DNA of 6,448 nt from Spirochaetia bacterium (GCA_003497555.1 DNNS01000245.1:630-7077), one strand, 5' to 3'; positions 1 through 6,448 are shown, numbered from the stretch's first letter. The notes: a model not told the origin generated them from the letters alone. Translations and numbers: made by a program.

Positions 1-22
1 TTTTTGTAGGATCCTACAAAAA
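1..22. promoter_or_regulatory. Perfect 22-bp palindrome, candidate operator
   Basis: Bases 1-11 are the exact reverse complement of bases 12-22, centred on GGATCC, with core TGTAGGATCCTACA. The outer bases are T-rich on the left and A-rich on the right, the opposite of an intrinsic terminator, so a binding site for a dimeric regulator fits better. It lies about 24 bp upstream of the predicted -35 box. The palindrome begins at the window edge and may be longer. The binding protein is unknown. Confidence 0.5.
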
Positions 23-24
23 TA

Positions 25-62
25 TTGCATGTTTAAAAAAACACCTTGCATTTGTAAAAAAA
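25..62 (+). repeat. Two 17-bp direct repeats, 21-bp period
   Basis: Bases 25-41 and 46-62 match at 15 of 17 positions, and each copy is TTGCAT followed by a T/G-rich step and a run of A. The start-to-start distance is 21 bp, two helical turns, so both copies face the same side of the DNA. The second copy contains the predicted -35 box. They may be activator sites, a duplicated promoter element or curved A-tract DNA. Confidence 0.45.
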
Positions 63-74
63 ATATACTATAAT
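46..74 (+). promoter_or_regulatory. Sigma70-like promoter of the 2038-residue gene
   Basis: A perfect -10 box TATAAT at 69-74 lies 17 bp downstream of TTGCAT at 46-51. The -35 matches the TTGACA consensus only in its TTG, so the promoter may be weak or activator-dependent. Transcription would start near 81-82 and give a leader of about 32 nt. An overlapping TATACT at 64-69 has no suitably spaced -35. Confidence 0.55.
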
Positions 75-95
75 TAATCAAGTATTTTTACAAAT
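50..95. repeat. 11-bp inverted repeat flanking the -10 box
   Basis: Bases 50-60 (ATTTGTAAAAA) and 85-95 (TTTTTACAAAT) are perfect reverse complements separated by 24 bp. The -10 box sits between them and the predicted start of transcription falls next to the right arm. The arms share the TTTGTA/TACAAA half-site with the palindrome at 1-22. A repressor spanning the promoter would fit this geometry, but chance in AT-rich DNA cannot be excluded. Confidence 0.45.
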
Positions 96-101
96 TAATC
101 T

Positions 102-106
102 AAAGG
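102..106 (+). promoter_or_regulatory. Ribosome binding site AAAGG
   Basis: AAAGG lies 7 nt upstream of the ATG at 114, a standard Shine-Dalgarno distance. An in-frame TAA at 96-98 rules out any earlier start, and the ATG at 114 is the first one after it. This site and the signal peptide that follows fix the start. Confidence 0.75.
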
Positions 107-113
107 CATAAAA

Positions 114-188
114 ATGAAAACATTTTCATTAATTGCAATAAAAGCTTTTTGTTTAATACAGACAGCAGTAATTCTTTTTTCCATGCCG
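114..188 (+). other. Signal peptide (residues 1-25)
   Basis: The segment has a Lys at residue 2, a second Lys at residue 10, and a hydrophobic core at about 11-22 (AFCLIQTAVILF). Cleavage is plausible around FSMPS, just before the conserved TIGR03790 strand starts at residue 28. The exact site is uncertain because there is no clean A-X-A motif. The Cys at residue 13 is not in a lipobox, so a lipoprotein is unlikely. Confidence 0.75.
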
Positions 189-3100
189 TCATATAATGAT
201 GTTTTACTGGTAATAAATTCCGCATCCGCAAACTCCATGGAAGCAGGAAGTTATTTCAAGCAAAAACGAAATATACCGGATGCAAATGTCTGCTATGTTT
301 CCTTACCTGTAAAAAAACTGGCAGAAGAACTTTCCATTACAGACAAACAGAATGTCCTTGCGTCCATAAGCAATCATCTGGTTATAAATAATCTTACCAA
401 TACAGTCAATTATATTGTTCTGTCGTATGAATTCCCGGGTTTCTGTGATCACGACGTGGGAGATAATATACAGATTTTTACTTATTACCTAATGTTCGGT
501 CTTGCGGACCCCGGGGTTGATATTTATTCCTTCAATGAATATTTTTATTACAGAACAAATAATTTTAATAATCTGCATGATTATAAATTCTCCAGGAAAA
601 AATACGGATTTTATATAGTTTCCCAGCTTGACGGCTCGGGATTATTTACTGTAAAAAAAATGATTGACAATACCGGTTATACTGCCTATCAGTCTGCGGA
701 ATTACCGGTAAAATATGTTCATACCAAAACCGTTGATGTTGTTGCGCAATATAAAACCGAAATGACAACCCGGGGCAATATTACCATTGACTGGAAAAAC
801 GGCGCGGATATTCATGCCTGCAGTATAAATGATATCAGTTTTCTTTCGCTTGATACGGTAAATGCCAGCGGAGGCGAACATGTCTGGCCTTGGATTTACC
901 GGCACTTTAATTTTAATCCCGGCGCCCTGGCCATGAACTTTCAGTCATTCCCTAATCAGATTTATGACCGAATTTATGGCGGATTAAGTTCCTATAACGG
1001 GCTGTCTTTTACCGATTATGCGCGGGCTGACGGAGCGGACCTTTCCTATAAACACATGACATCTGTTGCTTATGATCCGGTGAATGATTATATTTTCTGC
1101 GCCACCGGGGAAAGTCTGCTGTACAAAGGCCCGGGCGGCACTACTACGGATAACCGCCTGCGCTGGGATTCCATGGGAAACGGTGTTGCAGTATACTCAA
1201 GAGCCGGCGGAAATCTTGTGGGCCATTATAACGACAATAACGGAATATTGAGTAAACGCGTAACCAGGGTTGTGTATGATCCGTATCACAAGCGAGTCTG
1301 GGCTGCAACCTATAACGGAGTACAGTATTATGACTGTCTGACTCATTCCTGGAGCAGCGCCATTCCTGAACTCAGCTGCCAGTATGCTGCGGTTAATGAT
1401 ATTTATATTGATCCTTATAATACCAACAAAATATATGTTTCCTATTTCTATTCCTATGCAGCGGATGTTGGAACCGCCATGCCGGATGGAAAACGGTATG
1501 TTTTTGAATATGATAAAAACTCCCACAGTCTGGTTAAATATCCGGTATTCAGCGCAGATTCCCAGTTCCCGTGGATTACCAAAACATCTATTGATACCTT
1601 GTGGGCTGTGTATGCCAAAAAAGTTGTGAAATATAATCTTGCAGCATCATCGGTACTTTGGGAAGCCAATCTGGTAGATCTTGATCCCCTGCACAGCGCT
1701 GATTCCGAAATAGAATATCCGTCAGCCTTTATCTCCCAGACTAATTCCCTGGGCGAGACCAATATTTTTATTGCCATGAAAGAAAATATCACTGCCGGAA
1801 ACTGTTATTTATTAAAACTGACTGAAACCGGTTCTGCTGCCTGTACAACCAATTTTATCAGTAATCAATATCTTGATTTCAGCGTACTCGTGCCCGGCGG
1901 CAATGATACTGATTACTGGATCATGGGCATGTCAATAAACCCGGCAAACAGCGATGAACTTTATCTTGCCCTTACCTACCGCGAATCCAATCCCAAAAAA
2001 ACCGGTATTATAATCAAATCAACCGACAGTGCAGGTACAAATTTCATCATTGTTTCCACAAATTATCTTCATAATCTGCGGGGCATTGATGTGAAAGCGG
2101 ACGGCACGGTATTTGCAGTACGGGGAATTGATACGCATAAACAGCAGTGTATTTCGGATTTTCTGCATTTTGGCGCTGCGGCAACAGGCGGGGGAATGAG
2201 TCATAGTTCCATGTATTATAACGGCAGTCTTGCCGTACACAGAAGCGCGGGCCGTGACAGCGAACTGGTTTCCGGTTATACCGGCCTGCCTTATTATACA
2301 TCCTACTTAAACGGCAGCTGCACCCAGGTTCCGGCCATGATGTTCCCCTATCTTGACGGCATGTATATGGCAGAAGCGCGTTTTGGTGTATTCAAGCAGT
2401 ATCCTGCAACCGGTGCAAGCGGATACGAAGGCCATATAACCATATTTGATCCCAAATGCGCTCCCTATGCGCCCAGGGTTGATATAAATAATACAGTATT
2501 TAATCTTGGAGCAACAAACACTATCAGTGTAAAAATTCATTCTCCGGGCCTGCCTGCTGTTATGGACAGCTTTTTTACCAATACCATTAATGCATCCACT
2601 GTAAGCCTGTCCAATGCCGTACAGGGGCAAATAGCCCCTGCTGCCATTTCTTTTATTTCCAATACCAGGGAAATTCAGTTTCAGAAAGCCGGAGATTTTG
2701 CCGACGGAATATATTCTCTTACATTAAAATGCGGTATTGACGGGATTAAAAACACCAAAGGAGCTTCTCTGGTTAATACCCGTGAGAATGAATTTCTTGA
2801 TTCCATAACTCTTGAATACACAGTGCAGGGCAGTTATGCTTCTGATGCCAATCTGGATAATTTCGCTTTTTCGGGGATTCCTGAAAACACCGCCCGGTAT
2901 AAAACCAATGTGATTACAATCATTGCCCGGAATGCCGCCAATTTAAGTAATTATCTGCCGCGTTTTGAGGGATATGTTGAAATAGCATCTGTTCCTTCCG
3001 GAGGATTTACTCCTTTTACCGTCAAGTTCGAAAGCTCCAATAATAATATGCTTGATGTTCCGGTAATTTTCAATACTGTAAGCTTTACAAATTATAAAAT

Positions 3101-6100
3101 CAGGGCTTCTGCGCTTTATGAAACCAAAACCAATGAATCGGCTGCGATTTCAGTTTACCTGTATAATTATGATCATTTTACCGCAGCAGACAGAACAGAA
3201 GTATTCTCCGGAAGTAATTTTAATTTTACAGTTTCTGTAACCGGTCCGGACGGACAGACGAACGGCGTTGCTCCCTATACCGGCACTGTCAGTTTCAGCG
3301 GAGATCTTCCATCCGGCTGTCCTGCAGATTACACTTTTCAGGCAGCAGATAATAATAAAAAAACATTCAGCAATAACAGCTATTCACTGCTTAACGGTAA
3401 AAAACTGATAATTTCCGGTACAGGGCTATCTCCTGTTACCAATAATTACTGGGTATGCGGACTGGCAGCCCAGCTTAAAATGAACGAGAAATCGGGAACT
3501 ACAGCGTATGATTCATCCGGAAATGATTTAAATGCTGTATTTGAAAGCGCTCCGGTGTGGACGAACGGCACAAATATGGGAGGAATCTGGTTTGACGGTA
3601 TTGATGATCATCTTAACATGGGTACAAGCGAATCGCTTCGTCTCAGCAATAAAAATTTTACAGTATCCATGTGGGTGAAAATGAATCCGGGGGTAACCGA
3701 TTACCGCAGGCTCTTTGGCCAGCAAAATGGAAACGGAATCTGGCGTGTGATGTGGGTGGGAAATGCCTATTATTTTCAGGTCAGAAGCGATACTGTGGAT
3801 ACGGATAATTTCTCAACATATAAAATAGCGATTACTCCGGACACCTGGCAGTTTATTGCCTTTACGATTGATCAGAATTCTGTTGCCGGTCAAATGTCAG
3901 TTATTTCTTATTCCAATGATATAAAAATCGGTACCCAGAGCGCATCCTTTACCGGAACCTATAATTATAATGATCCGGTAAAAGTATGGGCGAATCCTGA
4001 TGTGCCCGGAGCTGTTGATGATGTCAGAATTTACAATTATGCCCTGAGTCAGACTGAAATTTTAGCGGTTTATAATGACATTACCAACCGGCCTCCGCTG
4101 CCTTCAGTTTCCATATCCAGCCCTCTGCCTGATTCATGGATCACAAATACAAATCTGTCCTTCAGCGGGAGTTCCGCAAACGCAGCCGGTACGGTTCTTT
4201 TCAGCACCAACGGAACCGATTATACTCCGGCCGGCGGACTTGCCGTGTGGACAACGAATAATTTCAGCGCTCTGCCTCATGAAAATAAAACCAATATTTT
4301 TTACGCAAAAGCGACAAATCAATACGGAGAAGAAGCAATTTACTGCCAGACCAACTATTTTGATTTTACTCCGCCGGATGCGGTTTTCAGTTCTGTATGG
4401 GAGAACAGCGCAGTATGCGGAATAACCAATATTTCCGGCACCCTGTATGATTCATTTGCGCCGGTAACCTGGGCCAGGCTCTGTATTTCCAACAGCACTA
4501 CCAACACTGTATATGCGGTTTCCGCAGCTCAAAGCAACTGGACAAATTTTATTAATACGGAACTATTCCCTCCGGGTTTTTATACAGTAACTTTAGACGC
4601 ATCCAATGCCGCAGGTCTGGAAAAACATCTGCAGCAGACCAATATACGTTTTACCAGCGAGCAGGGAGAGATACTGCTTTCTGCTCCTGTGTCCGGCTCA
4701 TTATTATCAGGCATCACTGCCATTTACGGAACAATAAAAACCGGAATCTCAGAACCATCAGGCGCATTCATGAAAACCAATAATTCTTCGCCCTGGAGCC
4801 AGGTGACGCTTACCGGCGGAACCAACTGGTCAACCAATTTTAATACCGCCGCGCTTGCAGACGGAACATATACGTTTTATTTCATGTATGTAATGTCTAA
4901 CAATACAACCAATACCAACCTGACTGCCGGTTTCAGTATTGACAATACCGCCCCTGTGCTCATTTCTTCGGCGCCGTCAAACAGCCAGACAGGAGTTTCC
5001 AAATCATCTGCGGTTTTGCTTTTTTTCAGTGAAGCCATGAACAGCAGTATTACAAACAGCCTGGTAATTTCCAATACCAATGGAACCATCGCCGGGACCT
5101 GGAGCCTGCTCTCGGCCAGCAATGCGCTCTTTACTCCCTCCGGTAATCTGGGGAATAGCATGGAAAATATATATGCGCATATACCGGGTACAGCCCAGGA
5201 TCTTGCGGGTAATACCATTACCGCCGTAAATATCATTTTTTCCCTGACTGATAATACGGCGCCTGATATTACGCTGGTATCTCCGGCTGATAATACATTT
5301 TTAAACAGCGCAGGAACAATACAGGGAACTGCAGCAGATTCCGAATCCAACCTGCAGAAAGTGATTTTTTCCTGGAATAACTGGCTGACCACGCATGAAG
5401 CGGAAGGCAGGGAAGCATGGAAAATACCGGCGCAGAGCCTGCCGGAAGGGACAAACCGGCTGCTGATCAGGGCGGTTGATGATTTTGGAATATACAGTCC
5501 GCCCGCAGTTATTACAGTATGCGCAGATTTCACCCCGCCGGATGTTAATTTACCGGCAAAAATTACTACCAACGCATATTTTGAATATGCAACGAATATT
5601 ATTATTACCATAAGCGATCTTAATCTGGATAATTATTCCTATAGTTTAAACGGTTCCGAGTATAATACTGTAACTGATTCTTCCCAGCTTAATCTTTCGT
5701 TTAAAAAATCAGGCGTATATACGTACAATATCAGGGCCCGGGACAAAGCAGGCAATGAAAGTAAAAAAGGAATAAGTTTTACTTTTGATATCAGCCTTGT
5801 AAATCTTGACGGCCTTTCGGATTTAGCGCGCCTATGGGCAAAAAAAATAAATGATGAAGATTTAGCGCATCAGATCAGTTCCATAAAATCCCGTGAAAAC
5901 GGAATTCCGGTAATTGAATATCTGGTTAAACAGACCTCAGGCCGCGGAGCAGCAGCCACCATTGTAAGCAAACACGATGACAATGTACTTATTGTCTGCA
6001 AACATCATAATGGCGCAACTGAAGAAAAACCGAAAAAAGTTACGGTATATGATCGTTCCGGTGTGATTATCCGCCAGCTTGATCCGGCAAATATGCGAGA

Positions 6101-6230
6101 TACGGTTGTGGTTTGGGATAAAAAAGACCGCAGCGGAAGACCGGTGAACGATGGAATTTATTTTCTGATTGTGGAGTATCAGGGAACAAGAAGCAGTATT
6201 CCTGTTGTGGTTATGAAAAAAATCAGGTAA
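114..6230 (+). CDS. Giant secreted multidomain protein: TIGR03790 head with propeller insertion, LamG, Ig-like stalk, FlgD-like C-terminus
   Basis: The gene encodes 2038 residues, roughly 220 kDa. An N-terminal signal peptide (about 1-25) indicates export. Domains in order: first part of a TIGR03790 domain (about 28-310); probable beta-propeller (about 311-684); last part of TIGR03790 (about 685-788); SbsA-type and other Ig-like domains (about 789-1110); LamG-like domain (about 1117-1322); six Ig-like domains (about 1327-1893); a linker; and a FlgD/type IX-like C-terminal beta-sandwich (about 1945-2038). TIGR03790 has no established biochemical activity; from memory, it was described mostly in genomes that carry exosortase. 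No PEP-CTERM tail (PEP motif, hydrophobic helix, arginine cluster) is present, so another export or anchoring route is likely. The stalk is rich in Asn and Thr. No frameshift or internal stop is seen. The architecture suggests a surface or secreted protein with a binding role; its substrate is unknown. Confidence is high for the gene and low for function. Confidence 0.95.
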   Translation: MKTFSLIAIKAFCLIQTAVILFSMPSYNDVLLVINSASANSMEAGSYFKQKRNIPDANVCYVSLPVKKLAEELSITDKQNVLASISNHLVINNLTNTVNYIVLSYEFPGFCDHDVGDNIQIFTYYLMFGLADPGVDIYSFNEYFYYRTNNFNNLHDYKFSRKKYGFYIVSQLDGSGLFTVKKMIDNTGYTAYQSAELPVKYVHTKTVDVVAQYKTEMTTRGNITIDWKNGADIHACSINDISFLSLDTVNASGGEHVWPWIYRHFNFNPGALAMNFQSFPNQIYDRIYGGLSSYNGLSFTDYARADGADLSYKHMTSVAYDPVNDYIFCATGESLLYKGPGGTTTDNRLRWDSMGNGVAVYSRAGGNLVGHYNDNNGILSKRVTRVVYDPYHKRVWAATYNGVQYYDCLTHSWSSAIPELSCQYAAVNDIYIDPYNTNKIYVSYFYSYAADVGTAMPDGKRYVFEYDKNSHSLVKYPVFSADSQFPWITKTSIDTLWAVYAKKVVKYNLAASSVLWEANLVDLDPLHSADSEIEYPSAFISQTNSLGETNIFIAMKENITAGNCYLLKLTETGSAACTTNFISNQYLDFSVLVPGGNDTDYWIMGMSINPANSDELYLALTYRESNPKKTGIIIKSTDSAGTNFIIVSTNYLHNLRGIDVKADGTVFAVRGIDTHKQQCISDFLHFGAAATGGGMSHSSMYYNGSLAVHRSAGRDSELVSGYTGLPYYTSYLNGSCTQVPAMMFPYLDGMYMAEARFGVFKQYPATGASGYEGHITIFDPKCAPYAPRVDINNTVFNLGATNTISVKIHSPGLPAVMDSFFTNTINASTVSLSNAVQGQIAPAAISFISNTREIQFQKAGDFADGIYSLTLKCGIDGIKNTKGASLVNTRENEFLDSITLEYTVQGSYASDANLDNFAFSGIPENTARYKTNVITIIARNAANLSNYLPRFEGYVEIASVPSGGFTPFTVKFESSNNNMLDVPVIFNTVSFTNYKIRASALYETKTNESAAISVYLYNYDHFTAADRTEVFSGSNFNFTVSVTGPDGQTNGVAPYTGTVSFSGDLPSGCPADYTFQAADNNKKTFSNNSYSLLNGKKLIISGTGLSPVTNNYWVCGLAAQLKMNEKSGTTAYDSSGNDLNAVFESAPVWTNGTNMGGIWFDGIDDHLNMGTSESLRLSNKNFTVSMWVKMNPGVTDYRRLFGQQNGNGIWRVMWVGNAYYFQVRSDTVDTDNFSTYKIAITPDTWQFIAFTIDQNSVAGQMSVISYSNDIKIGTQSASFTGTYNYNDPVKVWANPDVPGAVDDVRIYNYALSQTEILAVYNDITNRPPLPSVSISSPLPDSWITNTNLSFSGSSANAAGTVLFSTNGTDYTPAGGLAVWTTNNFSALPHENKTNIFYAKATNQYGEEAIYCQTNYFDFTPPDAVFSSVWENSAVCGITNISGTLYDSFAPVTWARLCISNSTTNTVYAVSAAQSNWTNFINTELFPPGFYTVTLDASNAAGLEKHLQQTNIRFTSEQGEILLSAPVSGSLLSGITAIYGTIKTGISEPSGAFMKTNNSSPWSQVTLTGGTNWSTNFNTAALADGTYTFYFMYVMSNNTTNTNLTAGFSIDNTAPVLISSAPSNSQTGVSKSSAVLLFFSEAMNSSITNSLVISNTNGTIAGTWSLLSASNALFTPSGNLGNSMENIYAHIPGTAQDLAGNTITAVNIIFSLTDNTAPDITLVSPADNTFLNSAGTIQGTAADSESNLQKVIFSWNNWLTTHEAEGREAWKIPAQSLPEGTNRLLIRAVDDFGIYSPPAVITVCADFTPPDVNLPAKITTNAYFEYATNIIITISDLNLDNYSYSLNGSEYNTVTDSSQLNLSFKKSGVYTYNIRARDKAGNESKKGISFTFDISLVNLDGLSDLARLWAKKINDEDLAHQISSIKSRENGIPVIEYLVKQTSGRGAAATIVSKHDDNVLIVCKHHNGATEEKPKKVTVYDRSGVIIRQLDPANMRDTVVVWDKKDRSGRPVNDGIYFLIVEYQGTRSSIPVVVMKKIR
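195..1043 (+). other. TIGR03790 domain, first part (residues 28-310)
   Basis: Recognised by family landmarks: the opening strand NDVLLVINSAS followed by YFKQKRNIPDANV (residues 28-59), matching the family pattern of a hydrophobic strand, then a Y-x-x-K-R-x-I-P-x-x-N block; a hydrophobic strand YIVLSYEFPGF (100-110); YGFYIVSQLDG (164-174), corresponding to the family's y-l-V-s-R-L-D-G block; and FNPGALAMNFQSF (267-279), corresponding to the conserved p-G-A-i-a-x-h-x-x-S-f block. The Arg usual in the R-L-D-G motif is Gln here. The domain does not finish at residue 310; its remaining landmarks appear about 375 residues later. Matches are from memory of the family, not a profile search. Confidence 0.7.
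1044..2165 (+). other. Probable seven-bladed beta-propeller (residues 311-684)
   Basis: Repeated strand pairs of the type hydrophobic-x-D/N-P-x(3-5)-hydrophobic occur near residues 318 (VAYDPVNDYIFCAT), 386 (VVYDPYHKRVWAAT), 430 (IYIDPYNTNKIYVS), 491 (TSIDTLWAVYAKKVVKY), 538, 606 (SINPANSDELYLAL) and 658 (DVKADGTVFAVRG). Seven such units at a mean spacing near 57 residues suggest a seven-bladed propeller like the two-component-regulator or Kelch/WD types. Blades 4 and 5 are weak. Propellers commonly mediate ligand or protein binding; the ligand here is unknown. Confidence 0.55.
2166..2477 (+). other. TIGR03790 domain, last part (residues 685-788)
   Basis: FGAAATGGG (686-694) resembles the family's G-A-a-A-T-x-G block, which in ordinary members follows soon after the p-G-A-i-a block. 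LDGMYMAEARF (747-757) resembles the G-y-t-x-a-E-A block, and IFDPKCAPYAP (777-787) the closing G-D-P-L-x-x-P-y block. Order and spacing match a normal C-terminal part, which supports one domain split by the propeller. The canonical G-D-P is F-D-P here. Confidence 0.6.
2478..3443 (+). other. Ig-like domains, first block (residues 789-1110)
   Basis: Residues about 800-905 fit an SbsA-type Ig-like domain (Big_5 pattern): NTINASTVSLSNA, then ISNTREIQFQ, then DGIYSLTLKCGIDGIKNTKG. Residues about 911-1015 and 1017-1110 are two further beta-sandwich units. The second of these has the pattern aG-x-x-f-x-f-t-V, Y-x-G-T-V-x-F-S, Y-T-F-x-a-a-D-N-x-x-x-T-F that is typical of bacterial filamin-like repeats. 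They probably act as spacers between the head and the LamG module. Confidence 0.6.
3462..4079 (+). other. LamG/concanavalin A-like domain (residues 1117-1322)
   Basis: The domain shows the usual Laminin_G_3 landmarks in order: LKMNEKSGTTAYDSSGND (1121-1138), WFDGIDDHLNMG (1159-1170), FTVSMWVKMN (1182-1191), ITPDTWQFIAFTID (1240-1253) and a closing VDDVRIYNYALSQTEI (1301-1316). Length of about 205 residues is normal. Such domains bind carbohydrates or proteins in many secreted bacterial proteins, or serve structurally; the ligand cannot be inferred. Confidence 0.85.
4092..5792 (+). other. Stalk of six Ig-like domains (residues 1327-1893)
   Basis: Six beta-sandwich units of about 85-105 residues can be traced: about 1327-1416, 1417-1515, 1516-1609, 1610-1712 (SbsA/Big_5 type with LLFFSEAMN and LAGN), 1713-1804 and 1805-1893. 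Four boundaries carry a D-[FN]-T-[PA]-P motif at residues 1417, 1610, 1713 and 1805. RARDKAGNES (1874-1883) is a typical Ig-like end strand. The stalk is rich in Thr-Asn pairs, common in extracellular spacer regions. Its likely role is to hold the head away from the C-terminal domain. Confidence 0.7.
5946..6227 (+). other. FlgD-like / type IX-like C-terminal domain (residues 1945-2038)
   Basis: The end of the protein reads KVTVYDRSGVIIRQL (1975-1989), VVVWDKKDRSGRPVNDGIYF (1998-2017), then a final strand VVVMKKIR (2031-2038). This is the classic pattern of FlgD Ig-like domains and related C-terminal sorting domains: V-x-V-y-D-x-x-G-x-x-V-R-x-L, W-D-x-x-D-x-x-G-R-x-V-x-x-G-I-Y. In type IX secretion substrates such a domain directs export and surface attachment; in many candidate phyla it is found on proteins whose secretion route is not known. 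A type IX role here is inference. Confidence 0.7.
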
Positions 6231-6448
6231 AAATAATTAAAAATCGCCCGGTTACGAATCTGACAGCAAAGTAAAAACTTGTAATTAAAATGATAAAAAA
6301 TCGTTATATCTAAAGTTTACCTATTCGTGACATTAAATTATTACCGATACTTTAGTTCTATACCGGTTATTTATTTGCCGTGCAGCCCGAGGGTGCAAAT
6401 TTATTTCTTGGGTAAATAAAACAATAAAGCCCGTCCCTGTGTACTAAA
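6231..6448. other. AT-rich 3' flank with no supportable gene
   Basis: No complete gene is visible and no GC-rich hairpin followed by a T run appears after the stop at 6228-6230, so termination may be Rho-dependent or lie beyond the window. The best structures are in 6370-6420. On the minus strand 6447-6367 is open from the window edge to a TAA and could be the tail of a convergent gene, but nothing recognisable is encoded. Confidence 0.5.
6370..6420 (+). other. Potential RNA stem-loop with alternative pairings
   Basis: Bases 6370-6379 can pair with 6411-6420 over 10 positions (one G-T wobble), enclosing a smaller hairpin at 6381-6397 (TGCA/TGCA plus CC/GG, with one mismatch). The arm 6414-6420 can instead pair with 6400-6406 around a 7-nt loop, and 6373-6378 with 6395-6400. 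There is no T run after it, so it is not a standard terminator for the + strand. Confidence 0.3.

Noticed and set aside
1..22. Palindrome as an intrinsic terminator of an upstream gene
   Set aside because: A terminator needs a T run after the 3' arm; here T bases come first and A bases last on both strands.
114..188. Lipoprotein signal with Cys at residue 13
   Set aside because: The residues before it (IKAF) do not match a lipobox, and the hydrophobic core continues past the Cys.
4075..4425. 116-residue + strand open frame
   Set aside because: It is out of frame with, and inside, the LamG-Ig junction of the large gene, and its translation has no domain features.
4877..5611. Antisense open frame of 244 residues on the minus strand
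   Set aside because: It lies wholly inside the Ig-like coding region, its translation resembles no known family, and the + frame shows clear domain motifs throughout. It is best explained as a shadow of the real gene.
6156..6230. PEP-CTERM or LPXTG sorting tail
   Set aside because: The last 25 residues form a beta-strand-like end of the FlgD-like domain; there is no PEP or LPXTG motif and no transmembrane helix.
6231..6330. Intrinsic terminator just after the stop codon
   Set aside because: Only a weak AT-rich pairing between about 6271-6280 and 6313-6320 was found, with a bulge and no GC stem or T run.

Overview
The window is essentially one gene. A single 2038-residue secreted protein (114-6230, + strand) fills about 95% of it, with a 113-base upstream region rich in symmetric motifs and a 218-base downstream stretch without a supportable gene. 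No RNA gene, mobile element, CRISPR array or second complete CDS could be supported.

Organism: the protein has a signal peptide, a TIGR03790-family module, LamG-like and Ig-like extracellular domains and a FlgD/type IX-like C-terminal beta-sandwich. This mix suggests a Gram-negative bacterium, plausibly from the PVC superphylum or a poorly cultured candidate phylum that makes giant secreted Ig-stalk proteins. That is inference, since there is no phylogenetic marker here. The coding region has moderate GC and the flanks are clearly AT-rich.

Layout: 1-22 is a perfect palindrome, possibly an operator. 25-41 and 46-62 are direct repeats spaced 21 bp apart. 46-74 is a sigma70-like promoter (TTGCAT, 17 bp, TATAAT) whose -10 box lies between two perfect 11-bp inverted arms (50-60 and 85-95). 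An AAAGG ribosome binding site at 102-106 precedes the ATG at 114. The protein reads, in order: signal peptide; first part of a TIGR03790 domain; a probable seven-bladed beta-propeller that seems to be inserted inside that domain; the last part of TIGR03790; SbsA-type and other Ig-like domains; a LamG/concanavalin-like domain; six Ig-like domains; and a FlgD-like C-terminal domain. After the stop there is no clear intrinsic terminator. The last 80 bases can form competing RNA hairpins.

The gene appears to be transcribed from its own promoter, with an upstream region dense in possible regulator sites. The likely product is a large exported or surface protein in which a poorly understood enzyme-like or structural head is carried on a long Ig stalk with a carbohydrate- or protein-binding LamG module. 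The substrate and biological role cannot be read from the sequence.
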